This document shows, piece by piece, positions 30,350 through 39,502 of a DNA stretch of 64,000 nucleotides. The notes under the pieces were generated by a model. It saw nothing but the letters and a program-made list of their open reading frames with translations. It did not search any database and was not told the DNA's origin. The first letter of the stretch is position 1. Every line of letters begins with the position of its first letter. The DNA comes from Methylorubrum suomiense (GTDB taxonomy: Bacteria; Pseudomonadota; Alphaproteobacteria; Rhizobiales; Beijerinckiaceae), in the NCBI RefSeq assembly GCF_022179765.1, contig NZ_BPRE01000017.1, positions 1 through 64,000 of the forward strand, written 5' to 3'. The translations under genes were made by a program, and so were the position numbers.

Positions 30350-33136
30350 CTATTGCTCCCTGGGCGGCGGTGAATCGACGAGCGCGTCGAGCCCCTCCGC
30401 GCGGAGCGCCGCGACGTCGCTGGCGAACACCTCCATCACCGCCGCGCGGATCGTCGCCAGGCGATCCGGCTGCATGACGCGCGTGCCCGTGAGGTCGGTC
30501 ACGTAGAACACGTCGACCGCGCGCTCGCCGAAGGTGGCGACATGGGCCGAGGTGATGTTCAGGCTCAGGCGGTTCAGCGCCGTCGTCAGCTCGTAGAGCA
30601 GGCCTGGCCGGTCGAGGCCGGTGATCTCGACCACGGTCTCGCGGCTCGATAGGGCGTTGTCGATCGACACGTCGGGGGGCACGAGGAAGGTCTTGGGCGG
30701 CTCCTTCGGATGCTTGTCGGCCACCAGTTCGGCGATCTTGATCTCGCCCTTGAGCGCCCGCTCGATCGCCGTGGCGATGCGCTTGGCGCGACGCAGTTCG
30801 TCCTCGTCGCGTTCGAAGGCACGCGAGATGAAGATCGAATCGAGGGCGAAGCCGTCGGACGTGGTGAAGATCTGCGCGTCGACGATGTTGCCGCCGCTCG
30901 TGGCGCAGGCCCCGGTGATGATGGCGAGCAGACGCGGATGGTCGGGCGAGTAGACCGTCAACTCGGTCACGCCGCGCACCGGGTCGGTCTCGTAGGTGGT
31001 GGCGCTGGTGCGGCCCTCCTCGACGATGGTGCGCAGGAAGCGGGCGTTCTTGTACTGGCGCGTCCCGTCGACCTTGAGCCAGTAGGCCTGGCCGTGGCGG
31101 GCGGCGTAGGCGTCGAAGGTCTCCGCGCTCCAATCGGCGAGCTGCTCGCGCAGGCCCATCTGGATCAGCCGCACCCGGTCGGTGCGGGCGATCTCGGAAT
31201 GGCCGCCGGAGAGCACGACCTCGGTCTCGTCGTAGAGGGTGCGTAGCAGCGTCCCCTTCCACGCGGTCCAGACGCCGGGGCCGACCGCCTTGATGTCGGC
31301 GACCGTCAGGATCGCCAGCAGCTTCAGCCGCTCCAGGCTCTGCACGACGCTCGCGAATTTCTCGATGGTCTTGTGATCCGACAGGTCGCGACTCTGCGCC
31401 GTCATCGACATGAGCAGGTGGTGCTCGACGAGCCACGCCACCGTCTCGGTCTCCGCCTGGGAGAGGCCGAAGCGCGGCCCGAGCTTGCGGGCGATGGCCG
31501 CCCCCGCGATCGAGTGATCCTCCGGACGGCCCTTGGCGATGTCGTGCAGCAGGATCGCCACGTACAGGGCGCGCCGGTTGTGGATCGTGTCGATCAGGCG
31601 CGTGGCGAGCGGATGTTCCTCCCGCACCCGGCCGGAATCGATCGCCGCCAGTACGCCGAGGGAGCGCAGCAGATGCTCGTCCACCGTGTAGTGGTGGTAC
31701 ATGTTGAATTGCATCATCGCCACGATGCGCCCGAAATCCGGGATGAACCGGCCGAGCACGCCGGCCTCGTTCATCAGGCGCAGGATCGTCTCGGGGGCGT
31801 TCTTCGAGGTGAGGATGTCGAGGAACAGGCGGTTCGCTTCCGCATCGGTCCGCACCGCGTGGGTGAGCAGCCGCAGCGAGCGGCTGGCAAGGCGGGTCGC
31901 GTCGGGGTGGATCGGCAGGTTGTGCCGGTCAGCCAGCCAGAACAACCGGATCAGGTTGACCGGATCGCGCTCGAACGCGTCCTCGCCGCGCAGATTGACC
32001 CGCCCGTTATCGATCCAGAAATCCTCCGCCTCCATCGCGGTCGCGCGGAAGCGGTCGCGGAAGCGGCCGATCCAGCGGTCGAGGACCGGCGTGCGCTTGG
32101 CGTGGCGCGCCTCCAGTTCGGCGCAGACGATGGCGGTCAGGTCACCGACATCCTTCGCGATCAGGAAATAGGCCTTCATGAAGCGCTCGACGCCCGACAG
32201 GCCGCCGCGGGCGCCGTAGCCGAAGCGCTCGGCGATCTTCGGCTGGAGCCCGAAGGAGAGACGCTCTTCGGGGCGCCCGGTCACGAAGTGCATGTGGCAG
32301 CGCACCCGCCACAGGAACTCCTCGCAGCGCTCGAACAGGCGGTACTCGTCCGGCGTGAACAAGCGGGCATGGACGAGTTCCATCGGGTCGCGGACCCGGT
32401 AGGTGTATTTCGCGATCCAGAACAGCGTGTTGAGGTCGCGCAAGCCCCCCTTGCCGTCCTTGACGTTGGGCTCGACGAGGTAGCGCGAGGCGCCCGCCTT
32501 GCTGACCCGCCCGTCGCGCTCGCGCAGCTTGGCATCGACGAATTCGGGGGCCGTGCCGATTACCAGCTCGGAATCGAATCGCGTCACGAGCTCCTCGAAC
32601 AGGGCGCGCGAACCGAACAGGAAACGCGATTCGAGGAGCGCGGTGCGAATCGTCATGTCGGCGCGGCCTTCGCGCAGGCATTCCTCCACCGAGCGGGTGG
32701 CGTGGCCGACCTTGAGCTTGAGGTCCCAGAGGACGTAGAGCATCGCCTCGACGACGCTCTCCGACCAGGCCGTCTGCTTGTAGGGCAGCAGGAACAGGAG
32801 ATCGATGTCCGAGCCCGGCGCCATCGTGCCCCGGCCGTAGCCGCCGGTCGCCACCACCGCGAGCTGCTCCCCGGTGGAGGGGTTGTCGTTCGGGTAGAGC
32901 CGCCAGACCACCGCGTCGTAGATCGCCCGCACGACGGCATCGGTGAGCCGGCTGATGCGTTTGGCGCAGGCAAGGCCGTCGCGCTCCTTCAGGAGAAGGC
33001 GTTCGGCGTCCTTGTGGCCCGCCTCCAGCACCTTCTTCAACTCGGGCACGAGAAGACTGCGCAGCTTGGTCGGCTCGCGCGCGTCGCGATCGAGGCCGTC
33101 GACGACCTTTTCCAGAACAATCACAGGATCGAACAT
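30350..33136 (-). CDS. glnD: Protein-PII uridylyltransferase/uridylyl-removing enzyme GlnD
   Basis: GlnD senses glutamine and modifies PII proteins. The 928-aa protein has the full four-domain layout: nucleotidyltransferase (GGYGRGTMAPGSDIDLLFLL, about residues 93-112), the linking helical domain, HD domain (LLHDIAKGRPEDHS, near 528) and two C-terminal ACT domains (around 730-790 with V-Y-S-P-D-H-P-R-L-L-A, and 840-905 with G-L-D-R-P-G-L-L-Y). Usual length is about 900-950. With glnE in this window it gives both arms of nitrogen-status control. Confidence 0.97.
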   Translation of the reverse strand: MFDPVIVLEKVVDGLDRDAREPTKLRSLLVPELKKVLEAGHKDAERLLLKERDGLACAKRISRLTDAVVRAIYDAVVWRLYPNDNPSTGEQLAVVATGGYGRGTMAPGSDIDLLFLLPYKQTAWSESVVEAMLYVLWDLKLKVGHATRSVEECLREGRADMTIRTALLESRFLFGSRALFEELVTRFDSELVIGTAPEFVDAKLRERDGRVSKAGASRYLVEPNVKDGKGGLRDLNTLFWIAKYTYRVRDPMELVHARLFTPDEYRLFERCEEFLWRVRCHMHFVTGRPEERLSFGLQPKIAERFGYGARGGLSGVERFMKAYFLIAKDVGDLTAIVCAELEARHAKRTPVLDRWIGRFRDRFRATAMEAEDFWIDNGRVNLRGEDAFERDPVNLIRLFWLADRHNLPIHPDATRLASRSLRLLTHAVRTDAEANRLFLDILTSKNAPETILRLMNEAGVLGRFIPDFGRIVAMMQFNMYHHYTVDEHLLRSLGVLAAIDSGRVREEHPLATRLIDTIHNRRALYVAILLHDIAKGRPEDHSIAGAAIARKLGPRFGLSQAETETVAWLVEHHLLMSMTAQSRDLSDHKTIEKFASVVQSLERLKLLAILTVADIKAVGPGVWTAWKGTLLRTLYDETEVVLSGGHSEIARTDRVRLIQMGLREQLADWSAETFDAYAARHGQAYWLKVDGTRQYKNARFLRTIVEEGRTSATTYETDPVRGVTELTVYSPDHPRLLAIITGACATSGGNIVDAQIFTTSDGFALDSIFISRAFERDEDELRRAKRIATAIERALKGEIKIAELVADKHPKEPPKTFLVPPDVSIDNALSSRETVVEITGLDRPGLLYELTTALNRLSLNITSAHVATFGERAVDVFYVTDLTGTRVMQPDRLATIRAAVMEVFASDVAALRAEGLDALVDSPPPREQ

Positions 33137-33193
33137 GGCCGATCCGTTAGCATGTTACGTCGGCTTGGGCAGCGCTGGGTTATGCGCAACTCA

Positions 33194-33247
33194 ACCGTTC
33201 TGTTTCGCGGATTTTTGTTTGACGAAACGAACGGTCGTGTTCTAGCC
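33194..33247 (+). promoter_or_regulatory. Promoter region with a large imperfect dyad before the ABC importer
   Basis: ACCGTTC-T-GTTTCG (33194-33207) pairs with CGAAACGAACGGT (33223-33235), a 13-bp inverted repeat with a single inserted base and a 15-bp T-rich spacer. TTGACG (33219-33224) with a weak -10 near 33242 could be the promoter, partly overlapping the right arm. A transcription factor operator is the simplest reading; no CysB/Cbl-type motif was recognised. Confidence 0.45.
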
Positions 33248-33301
33248 ATGCAGCACAAGGCGCTCGCGACACCGCGCCCGCCCTCGCATGGAGAGAGCCG
33301 C

Positions 33302-34288
33302 ATGATGCACCGCCGCACCCTTCTGACCGCGCTTCTGTCCGTCCTCTCCGGCGCGCTCGCAGGGACGCTGGCGGTTCCGGCGGCGCAAGCGGCGGATCCG
33401 GCCGAGATCCGCCTCGATTGGGCGACCTACAACCCGGTCAGCCTCGTCCTGAAGGAGAAGGGCTTCCTCGAGGAGGCCCTGAAGCCCCGTGGCATCAAGG
33501 TGCGCTGGACCCAGTCGCTCGGCTCCAACAAGGCGCTCGAATTCCTCAACGGAGGGGCCATCGATATCGGCTCCTCGGCGGGAGCGGCGGCCCTGCTGGC
33601 GCGCATCAACGGCAATCCGATCAAGGTGGTCTACGCCTTCTCCCGGCCGGAATGGACCGCCCTCGTGACCCGCAAGGACACGGGCATCGCCAAGCCCGCC
33701 GACCTCAAGGGCAAGCGCGTCGCCGTCACCCGCGGAACCGACCCGCACATCTTCCTGATCCGTGCGCTTCAGAGCGCCGGCCTCACCGAGAAGGACGCCA
33801 AGCTCGTCCTGCTCCAGCACGCCGACGGACGTACGGCGCTGGAGCGCGGCGATGTCGATGCCTGGGCGGGCCTCGACCCGATGATGGCGGCCTCCGAGAT
33901 CGAGGGCGGCGCCGTGCTGTTCCATCGCGATGCCGCCGCCAACACCTGGGGCGTGCTCGACGTGCGCGAGGACTTCCTCAAGGAGCATCCCGATCTGGTG
34001 AAGACGGTGATCGCCGCCTACGAGCAGGCCCGCACCTTCGCCCTGGCCAATCCCGACGCCCTCAAGAGCGCGCTCGTCAACGCCACGAAGCTTCCCGATG
34101 CCGTCATCGCCAAGCAGATCGAGCGCACCGACCTGAGCCAGCCCGCGGTCGGTCCGGCCCAGGCGGAGAGCATCAAGGCGGCGGGCCTCGCCCTGCAACA
34201 GGCCGGCGTCGTCCCGGCCGGCACCGATGTGACGGCGGCGGTCGATGCGCTGATCGACCCGCAGTTCAATCCCGCCCCGGGGCGCTGA
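33302..34288 (+). CDS. SsuA-type periplasmic binding protein of an aliphatic sulfonate/nitrate/taurine ABC importer
   Basis: The 328-aa protein has a 30-residue signal peptide (Arg pair, then LLTALLSVLSGALAGTLAVP, cleavage after AQA). The NMT1/SsuA fold follows: W-A-T-Y-N-P-V-S-L-V-L-K-E-K-G-F-L-E near 37-54 and LEFLNGGAIDIGSSAGAAAL near 79-98. That glycine-rich acidic segment marks the SsuA group. ATG 33302 follows a GGAGAG ribosome site. Permease and ATPase genes are downstream, separated by a LysE gene. Substrate (sulfonate, nitrate-like or other) cannot be fixed. Confidence 0.85.
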   Translation: MMHRRTLLTALLSVLSGALAGTLAVPAAQAADPAEIRLDWATYNPVSLVLKEKGFLEEALKPRGIKVRWTQSLGSNKALEFLNGGAIDIGSSAGAAALLARINGNPIKVVYAFSRPEWTALVTRKDTGIAKPADLKGKRVAVTRGTDPHIFLIRALQSAGLTEKDAKLVLLQHADGRTALERGDVDAWAGLDPMMAASEIEGGAVLFHRDAAANTWGVLDVREDFLKEHPDLVKTVIAAYEQARTFALANPDALKSALVNATKLPDAVIAKQIERTDLSQPAVGPAQAESIKAAGLALQQAGVVPAGTDVTAAVDALIDPQFNPAPGR

Positions 34289-34292
34289 AGCG

Positions 34293-34925
34293 ATGCCCGA
34301 CCTCACCCACCTGACCGCCTTCGCCCTGATCGCGCTCGGGATGGTGCTGACGCCGGGCCCGAACATGGTCTATCTCGTCTCGCGCACGCTCGTTCAGGGG
34401 CGTGCGGCCGGGCTCGTCTCCCTGCTCGGCGTGCTGGCGGGTTTCCTCGTCTACCTCCTCTGCGCCGCCCTCGGCATCACCGCGCTCCTCGTCGCGGTGC
34501 CCGTGGCCTACGACGCGCTGCGCTTCGCCGGCGCCGCCTACCTGCTGTTCCTCGCGTGGCAGGCGGTACGGCCGGGCGGAACCTCCCCCTTCGCGCCGCG
34601 CCGGCTGAGTCCCGACGGGCCGGGCCGGCTGTTCGCGATGGGGTTCCTGACCAATCTGCTGAACCCGAAGATCGCGGTAATGTATCTCTCGCTGCTGCCG
34701 CAATTCCTCGACCCGGAGCGGGGAGGGGTGCTGGTCCAGTCCCTGGCGCTCGGGGCGGCACAGATCGCGGTGAGCCTCGCGGTCAATGCCGGGATCGTGC
34801 TGGCCGCCGGCAGCGTCGCCGCCTTCCTTGCCGGACGCCCGCTCTGGCTCCTGGCGCAGCGCTGGCTTCTCGGAACCGTGCTGGCGGGCCTCGCCCTGCG
34901 CATGGCAACCGACGCGCGGCGCTGA
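34293..34925 (+). CDS. LysE/RhtB-family exporter
   Basis: The 210-aa protein has about six transmembrane helices and the LysE signature G-M-x-L-T-P-G-P-N-M-V-Y-L-V (about residues 16-29), then GFLTNLLNPKIAVMYLSLLP (about 111-130). LysE-family proteins export amino acids or other small molecules. Starting 4 nt after the binding-protein stop, it interrupts the otherwise standard ssuACB order, so export of a co-substrate or product is possible. Confidence 0.9.
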   Translation: MPDLTHLTAFALIALGMVLTPGPNMVYLVSRTLVQGRAAGLVSLLGVLAGFLVYLLCAALGITALLVAVPVAYDALRFAGAAYLLFLAWQAVRPGGTSPFAPRRLSPDGPGRLFAMGFLTNLLNPKIAVMYLSLLPQFLDPERGGVLVQSLALGAAQIAVSLAVNAGIVLAAGSVAAFLAGRPLWLLAQRWLLGTVLAGLALRMATDARR

Positions 34926-34991
34926 GTCGTTTCGCGGCGCGCTGTCGATGCTATAGGCCGCCCCGATGTTCGTCCGCCCCGACAGACTCCC

Positions 34992-35831
34992 ATGAGCGGT
35001 TCCACCGTCCTGCCCGACACCGCCCCGGCCGATACGGCATCGCCCCGTCGCGCCGCCCTCTTGGGCGGGGGAGGGCGCGCCGCGCTCGGCTTGCTGCTGC
35101 CCGTGATCCTGGCCGGTGCTTGGGAGATTGCCGTGGCGAGCGGCCTCGCGACCGGGCGCCTGCTGCCGCCGCCGAGCCGGATCGGCGCCGCTCTCTGGTC
35201 GCTCGCGGCCTCCGGCGAACTCTGGATGCATGTCGAGGCGACGCTGATCCGCGTCGGGCTCGGCTTCGCGTTCGGCGCCGGTGCCGGCATCCTGATCGGT
35301 ACGCTGACCGCGACCCTGCCGGCCCTGCGGTGGCTGGTCGATCCCAGCCTCCAGGCCCTGCGCGCCGTGCCCTCGCTCGCCTGGGTGCCGCTGTTCATCC
35401 TCTGGTTCGGCATCCTGGAGACGCCGAAGGTGGCGCTGATCGCCGTCGGGGTCTTCTTTCCCGTCTATGTCGGCGTCGCCGGCGCCATCGCCTCGGTCGA
35501 TCGCAAGCTGATCGAGGTCGGGCGCATCTTCCGCCTGTCGAAGCTCGCCCTCGCCCGGCGCATTCTCCTGCCCGCCGTCCTGCCCGCCACGCTCACGGCG
35601 CTGCGCACCGGGCTCGGCCTCGGCTTCCTGTTCGTGGTCGCCGCCGAGCTGATGGGCGCCTCGGAGGGACTCGGCTACCTGCTGGTCGACGGCCAGCAAT
35701 TCAGCAAGCCCGACCAGATCCTGGCGGCGATCATCTGCTTCGCCATCGTCGGCAAGCTCGCCGACACGGCCCTCGTGGCGCTCACCACCCCGCTGGTGCG
35801 CTGGCAGGACACCGCGCGGGAGACGCTGTGA
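34992..35831 (+). CDS. SsuC-type ABC permease
   Basis: The 279-aa inner-membrane permease has about six helices and the cytoplasmic EAA-type loop near residues 170-200 (RLSKLALARRILLPAVLPAT, typical of SsuC/TauC). PSLAWVPLFILWFGILETPK (about 124-143) is characteristic of the group. A weak N-terminal Ala/Pro tail precedes the first helix. It pairs with the ATPase 7 nt downstream. Confidence 0.9.
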   Translation: MSGSTVLPDTAPADTASPRRAALLGGGGRAALGLLLPVILAGAWEIAVASGLATGRLLPPPSRIGAALWSLAASGELWMHVEATLIRVGLGFAFGAGAGILIGTLTATLPALRWLVDPSLQALRAVPSLAWVPLFILWFGILETPKVALIAVGVFFPVYVGVAGAIASVDRKLIEVGRIFRLSKLALARRILLPAVLPATLTALRTGLGLGFLFVVAAELMGASEGLGYLLVDGQQFSKPDQILAAIICFAIVGKLADTALVALTTPLVRWQDTARETL

Positions 35832-35838
35832 GGACCCG

Positions 35839-36618
35839 ATGCTGAACCTCCAAAGCCTCTCCAAGACCTATGCCGACGGCACCCGCGCCCTCGCCGGGAT
35901 CGATCTCGCCGTGCCCAATGCCGAGATCGTCGCCCTCATCGGCGGCTCCGGCTGCGGCAAGACGACGTTGCTGCGCCTCATCGCCGGCCTCGACCGCCCG
36001 AGCGCCGGATCGATCGCGCTCGACGGCGAGCCGATCACCGGCCCCCATCCCGGCGTCGGCCTCGTCTTCCAGGAGTCGCGCCTGCTGCCCTGGCTCGACG
36101 TGGCCGGCAATGTCGGTTTCGGCATCGGCGACCTGCCCCGCCGCGAGCGGGCGGAGCGGGTCGCCCACGCCCTCGAACGGGTCGGCCTTGCCGAGCATGC
36201 CGGGCGCTGGCCGCGGGAATTGTCCGGCGGTCAGCAGCAGCGGGTCTCCATCGCCCGCGCCTTCGTGGCCAATCCCCGGGTGCTGCTCCTCGACGAGCCG
36301 TTCTCGGCCCTCGACGCCTTCACTCGTAAGGATCTGCACCGTCACCTCCTCGCCCTGTGGGAGGAGGTGCGGCCGACGGTCCTGATCGTCACCCACGACG
36401 TGGCGGAGGCGGTGGCGTTGGCCGACCGGGCCATCGTGATGCGACCGAAACCGGGCCGGCTCGACGAGAGCATCGCCCTCGACCTGCGCCGCCCGCGCGA
36501 CCCGGCCGCCCCGACGAGCGAGGCCGCCACCCGGAAGATCCTCGGTGCGCTCGACCGGTCGCTGCGCCCGCGCGAAGCCTCGCGCGCGCCGGAACTGGCC
36601 GGCGGCAGCTCGTTCTGA
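35839..36618 (+). CDS. SsuB-type ABC ATP-binding protein
   Basis: The 259-aa ATPase shows Walker A GGSGCGKTTLL (about 35-45), Q loop VGLVFQESRLLPWLDVAGN, ABC signature LSGGQQQRVSIARAF (about 131-145) and Walker B VLLLDEPFSALDA. The Q-loop context R-L-L-P-W is typical of the nitrate/sulfonate/taurine class. It is the last gene of the importer operon. Confidence 0.92.
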   Translation: MLNLQSLSKTYADGTRALAGIDLAVPNAEIVALIGGSGCGKTTLLRLIAGLDRPSAGSIALDGEPITGPHPGVGLVFQESRLLPWLDVAGNVGFGIGDLPRRERAERVAHALERVGLAEHAGRWPRELSGGQQQRVSIARAFVANPRVLLLDEPFSALDAFTRKDLHRHLLALWEEVRPTVLIVTHDVAEAVALADRAIVMRPKPGRLDESIALDLRRPRDPAAPTSEAATRKILGALDRSLRPREASRAPELAGGSSF

Positions 36619-36709
36619 GCCGTCGCGCGACTGTCGCACGGGCGCAAAACCCGTTAAGCGGCAGCGTCATCGCCGCGATCAGAACGCCAAGAACGATCGG
36701 AGGAACCCC

Positions 36710-37219
36710 ATGGACGCCAACGCCCTGCGCGCTCTCCAGGCCCCGCTGAAGGGCCAGTACCGCGAGAACCCGGATTCCGCGGTCATCACCCTCAAGGCGC
36801 GCGGCGCCCTCGACGACACCAGCATCGCCTGCAAGGTGGAGACCGGTCGGGCGCTGGCCGTGGCGGGCCTGCATCCGGCGACCGGCGGCTCGGGCGCCGA
36901 ACTGTGCTCGGGCGACATGCTGCTCGAGGCCCTCGTGGCCTGTGCGGGCGTGACCGTGAAGGCGGTCGCCACCGCCCTCGAGATCCCGCTGCGGGCCGGC
37001 ACCGTCAGCGCCGAGGGCGACCTCGATTTCCGCGGTACGCTCGGCGTCGATAAGGAGGCCCCGGTCGGCTTCCGGGCGATCCGCCTCCGGTTCGACCTCG
37101 ACACCGACGCCCCGCAGGAGAAGCTCGACCAGCTGCTCAAGCTCACCGAGCGCTACTGCGTCGTGTTCCAGACGCTCAACCACAAGCCGGAACTGACCGT
37201 CGGCGCCTCCCGCTCCTGA
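36710..37219 (+). CDS. OsmC family protein
   Basis: OsmC/Ohr proteins are dimeric thiol peroxidases. The 169-aa protein has the family fold with a cysteine in ELCSGDMLLEALVACAGVTV (about residues 64-83), where a second Cys lies 13 residues later, and Y-C-V-V-F-Q-T-L near 142-149. Cys and Arg positions fit the organic peroxide-reducing group loosely. GGAGG precedes ATG 36710. It may act in oxidative stress; no ohrR regulator is adjacent. Confidence 0.85.
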   Translation: MDANALRALQAPLKGQYRENPDSAVITLKARGALDDTSIACKVETGRALAVAGLHPATGGSGAELCSGDMLLEALVACAGVTVKAVATALEIPLRAGTVSAEGDLDFRGTLGVDKEAPVGFRAIRLRFDLDTDAPQEKLDQLLKLTERYCVVFQTLNHKPELTVGASRS

Positions 37220-37297
37220 GGCGGCCGCCTTACATCGAAGGGTGCCGGGTCGGGCCTCGTTCGGCCCCGGCACCCCAGCTTGATCGACCGAAGCCCG

Positions 37298-37996
37298 ATG
37301 CGCCTGCTCATCATCGAGGACGACCGCGAGGCCGCCGCCTATCTCGCCAAGGCCTTTCGCGAGGCCGGGCACACGGTCGATCAGGCCGCTGACGGCCTCG
37401 ACGGCTACGCGCTCGCCCGCGAGGGCGCCTACGACGTGCTGATCGTCGATCGGATGCTGCCGAAGCTCGACGGGCTGTCCCTCGTGCGGTCGCTGCGCGA
37501 GCAGGGCATCGCGACGCCGGTGCTGATCCTCTCCGCTCTCGGCCAGGTCGACGACCGGGTGAAGGGGCTGCGCGCGGGCGGCGACGATTATCTCCCGAAG
37601 CCCTATGCCTTCTCGGAGCTGCTCGCCCGCACCGAAGTGCTGGCCCGCCGCCAGGCCGGTCCCGCGGGTGCGGCCGAGCCCACCGCCTACCGGGTCGGCG
37701 ATCTCGAACTGGATCGGCTCTCCCACCGGGTCAGCCGGGGCGGGCGCGAGATCCTGCTTCAGCCCCGCGAGTTCCGCCTGCTCGAATACCTGATGCGTTA
37801 TGCCGGCCAGGTCGTGACCCGCACGATGCTGCTGGAGAATGTCTGGGACTACCATTTCGACCCGCAGACCAACGTCATCGACGTCCACGTCTCGCGCCTG
37901 CGGGGAAAGATCGACCGCGGCTTCGACCGGCCGATGATCCACACCGTGCGCGGTGCCGGCTACGTCGTGCGGACGGAGGAGCCCGGCGGGTCGTGA
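37298..37996 (+). CDS. OmpR-family response regulator upstream of glnE
   Basis: The receiver has E7/D8/D9, phosphoacceptor D51 in LIVDRMLPKLDG, and the Lys of DYLPKPYAF. The winged helix includes LLQPREFRLLEYLMRYAGQV and TNVIDVHVSRLRGKI. I use ATG 37298; an upstream TTG at 37280 has no advantage. The kinase gene overlaps by 4 nt. The system lies between osmC-like and glnE, but control of glnE is not shown by the sequence. Confidence 0.9.
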   Translation: MRLLIIEDDREAAAYLAKAFREAGHTVDQAADGLDGYALAREGAYDVLIVDRMLPKLDGLSLVRSLREQGIATPVLILSALGQVDDRVKGLRAGGDDYLPKPYAFSELLARTEVLARRQAGPAGAAEPTAYRVGDLELDRLSHRVSRGGREILLQPREFRLLEYLMRYAGQVVTRTMLLENVWDYHFDPQTNVIDVHVSRLRGKIDRGFDRPMIHTVRGAGYVVRTEEPGGS

Positions 37997-39432
37997 CCGG
38001 GCCCGTCGATCGGCCCAACGCCCGACCCAGCGAGGGCCTGCGCGCCCGGTTGCAGAAGGTGCTGCGCACGACGGCCTTCAAGCTGTCGCTCGCCTATCTC
38101 GTCCTGTTCGCGCTGCTGGCGAGCATCGGGCTGGGCTACGTCGCCTGGAACGCCCGCCGCGTCCTCGACGATCAGATCGTTTCGACCATCGAGGCCGAGA
38201 TCAACGGTCTGTCGGAGCAGTACACGGCCGGGGGCCTGCGCCGCCTCATCGCCGTGGTGGAGCGCCGGGCCAAGGAGCCCGGCGCCTCGCTCTACCTCGT
38301 CACCACGCCTGCCGGCGAGCAGATCGTCGGGAACGTCAATCGGGTGCCGAGCGGCATCCTGTCGACACCCGGCCAGTATGACGGCCCCTACGGTCGCGGC
38401 TCGGAATCCGCCCATGCGGAGCACCGGGCGATCATGCGGGTCTACACCCTGGCCGGCGGCTTCCGCCTGCTGGTCGGCCGCGACACCGAGGAGCGCGACC
38501 GCCTCCGCGACGCCATCGGCAACACCTTCGGCTCGTCGCTCGCCCTGGTTCTGGTGCTCGGGGTCGTCGGCGGCTGGTTCGTGGCGAGCCGGGTGCTCAA
38601 GCGCGTCGACGACATGACCGAGACGACCCGCACCATCATGGCCGGAGACCTCGACGGCCGCCTCCGCGTCTCGGGCAGCGGCGACGAACTCGACCGCCTC
38701 GCCCAGAACCTCAACCTCATGCTGGAACGCATCGGCGAATTGATGCGGGGCATGCGCGAGGTCTCCGACAACATCGCCCACGATCTGAAGACCCCGCTCA
38801 CCCGCCTGCGCAATCGGGCCGACGAAGCCCTGCGCACGGCCGAGACCCCGGAGGCGCTCAGGGCCGCGATCGAGGGGATCGTGGAGGACGGCGATGGGCT
38901 GATCCGCGTCTTCAACGCGCTCCTCACCATCGCCCGCCTGGAGGCCGGCAACACCCCGGACGCGGCCGGCACATCCTTCGACGCCGGCGAGGTGGCGCGG
39001 GAGATGGCCGAACTCTACGAGCCCCTGGCCGAGGAGCGGGGCCTGCACATCGCCCTCGACGTCGCGCCGAACCTGCCGCTGAGGGGCAATCGCGAGCTGG
39101 TCGGGCAGGCCCTGGCCAACCTCATCGACAACGCGATCAAGTACGGCGTGTCCGGCGGACCGGAGATCACCGTCTCGGCGCGCCGAGCGGGCGAGGCGGT
39201 GGCTCTGCGCGTCGCCGATCAGGGACCGGGCGTACCCGAGGCCGAACGCGCCCGCGTCCTCGACCGCTTCGTTCGCCTCGACGCGGCCCGCTCCCGTCCC
39301 GGCTTCGGCCTGGGGCTCAGCCTCGTCAACGCGGTGGCGCGTCTCCACGGCGGCAGCCTGACGCTGAGCGACAACGCCCCCGGCCTCGCCGTCACCCTGA
39401 TGCTGCCGGGTGCCGACGCCTCTGCCCCTTGA
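37993..39432 (+). CDS. HAMP-containing sensor histidine kinase
   Basis: The 479-aa kinase has membrane helices at about 31-52 and 179-200, a periplasmic domain between them, HAMP, and HisKA with H263 in DNIAHDLKTPLTRLR. Catalytic boxes follow: N box ALANLIDNAIKYG (about 373-385), ADQGPGVPEAER, and PGFGLGLSLVNAV. GTG 37993 overlaps the regulator stop. H-D-L-K-T-P-L places it with the EnvZ-like class. Signal unknown. Confidence 0.9.
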   Translation: MTGPVDRPNARPSEGLRARLQKVLRTTAFKLSLAYLVLFALLASIGLGYVAWNARRVLDDQIVSTIEAEINGLSEQYTAGGLRRLIAVVERRAKEPGASLYLVTTPAGEQIVGNVNRVPSGILSTPGQYDGPYGRGSESAHAEHRAIMRVYTLAGGFRLLVGRDTEERDRLRDAIGNTFGSSLALVLVLGVVGGWFVASRVLKRVDDMTETTRTIMAGDLDGRLRVSGSGDELDRLAQNLNLMLERIGELMRGMREVSDNIAHDLKTPLTRLRNRADEALRTAETPEALRAAIEGIVEDGDGLIRVFNALLTIARLEAGNTPDAAGTSFDAGEVAREMAELYEPLAEERGLHIALDVAPNLPLRGNRELVGQALANLIDNAIKYGVSGGPEITVSARRAGEAVALRVADQGPGVPEAERARVLDRFVRLDAARSRPGFGLGLSLVNAVARLHGGSLTLSDNAPGLAVTLMLPGADASAP

Positions 39433-39502
39433 AGGCACTCGCATTGCGCGCTTGATGGGCAGGGCCGCGAGGCGGCGGCGGGCACGGGCGCGGCGGACCG
39501 AT

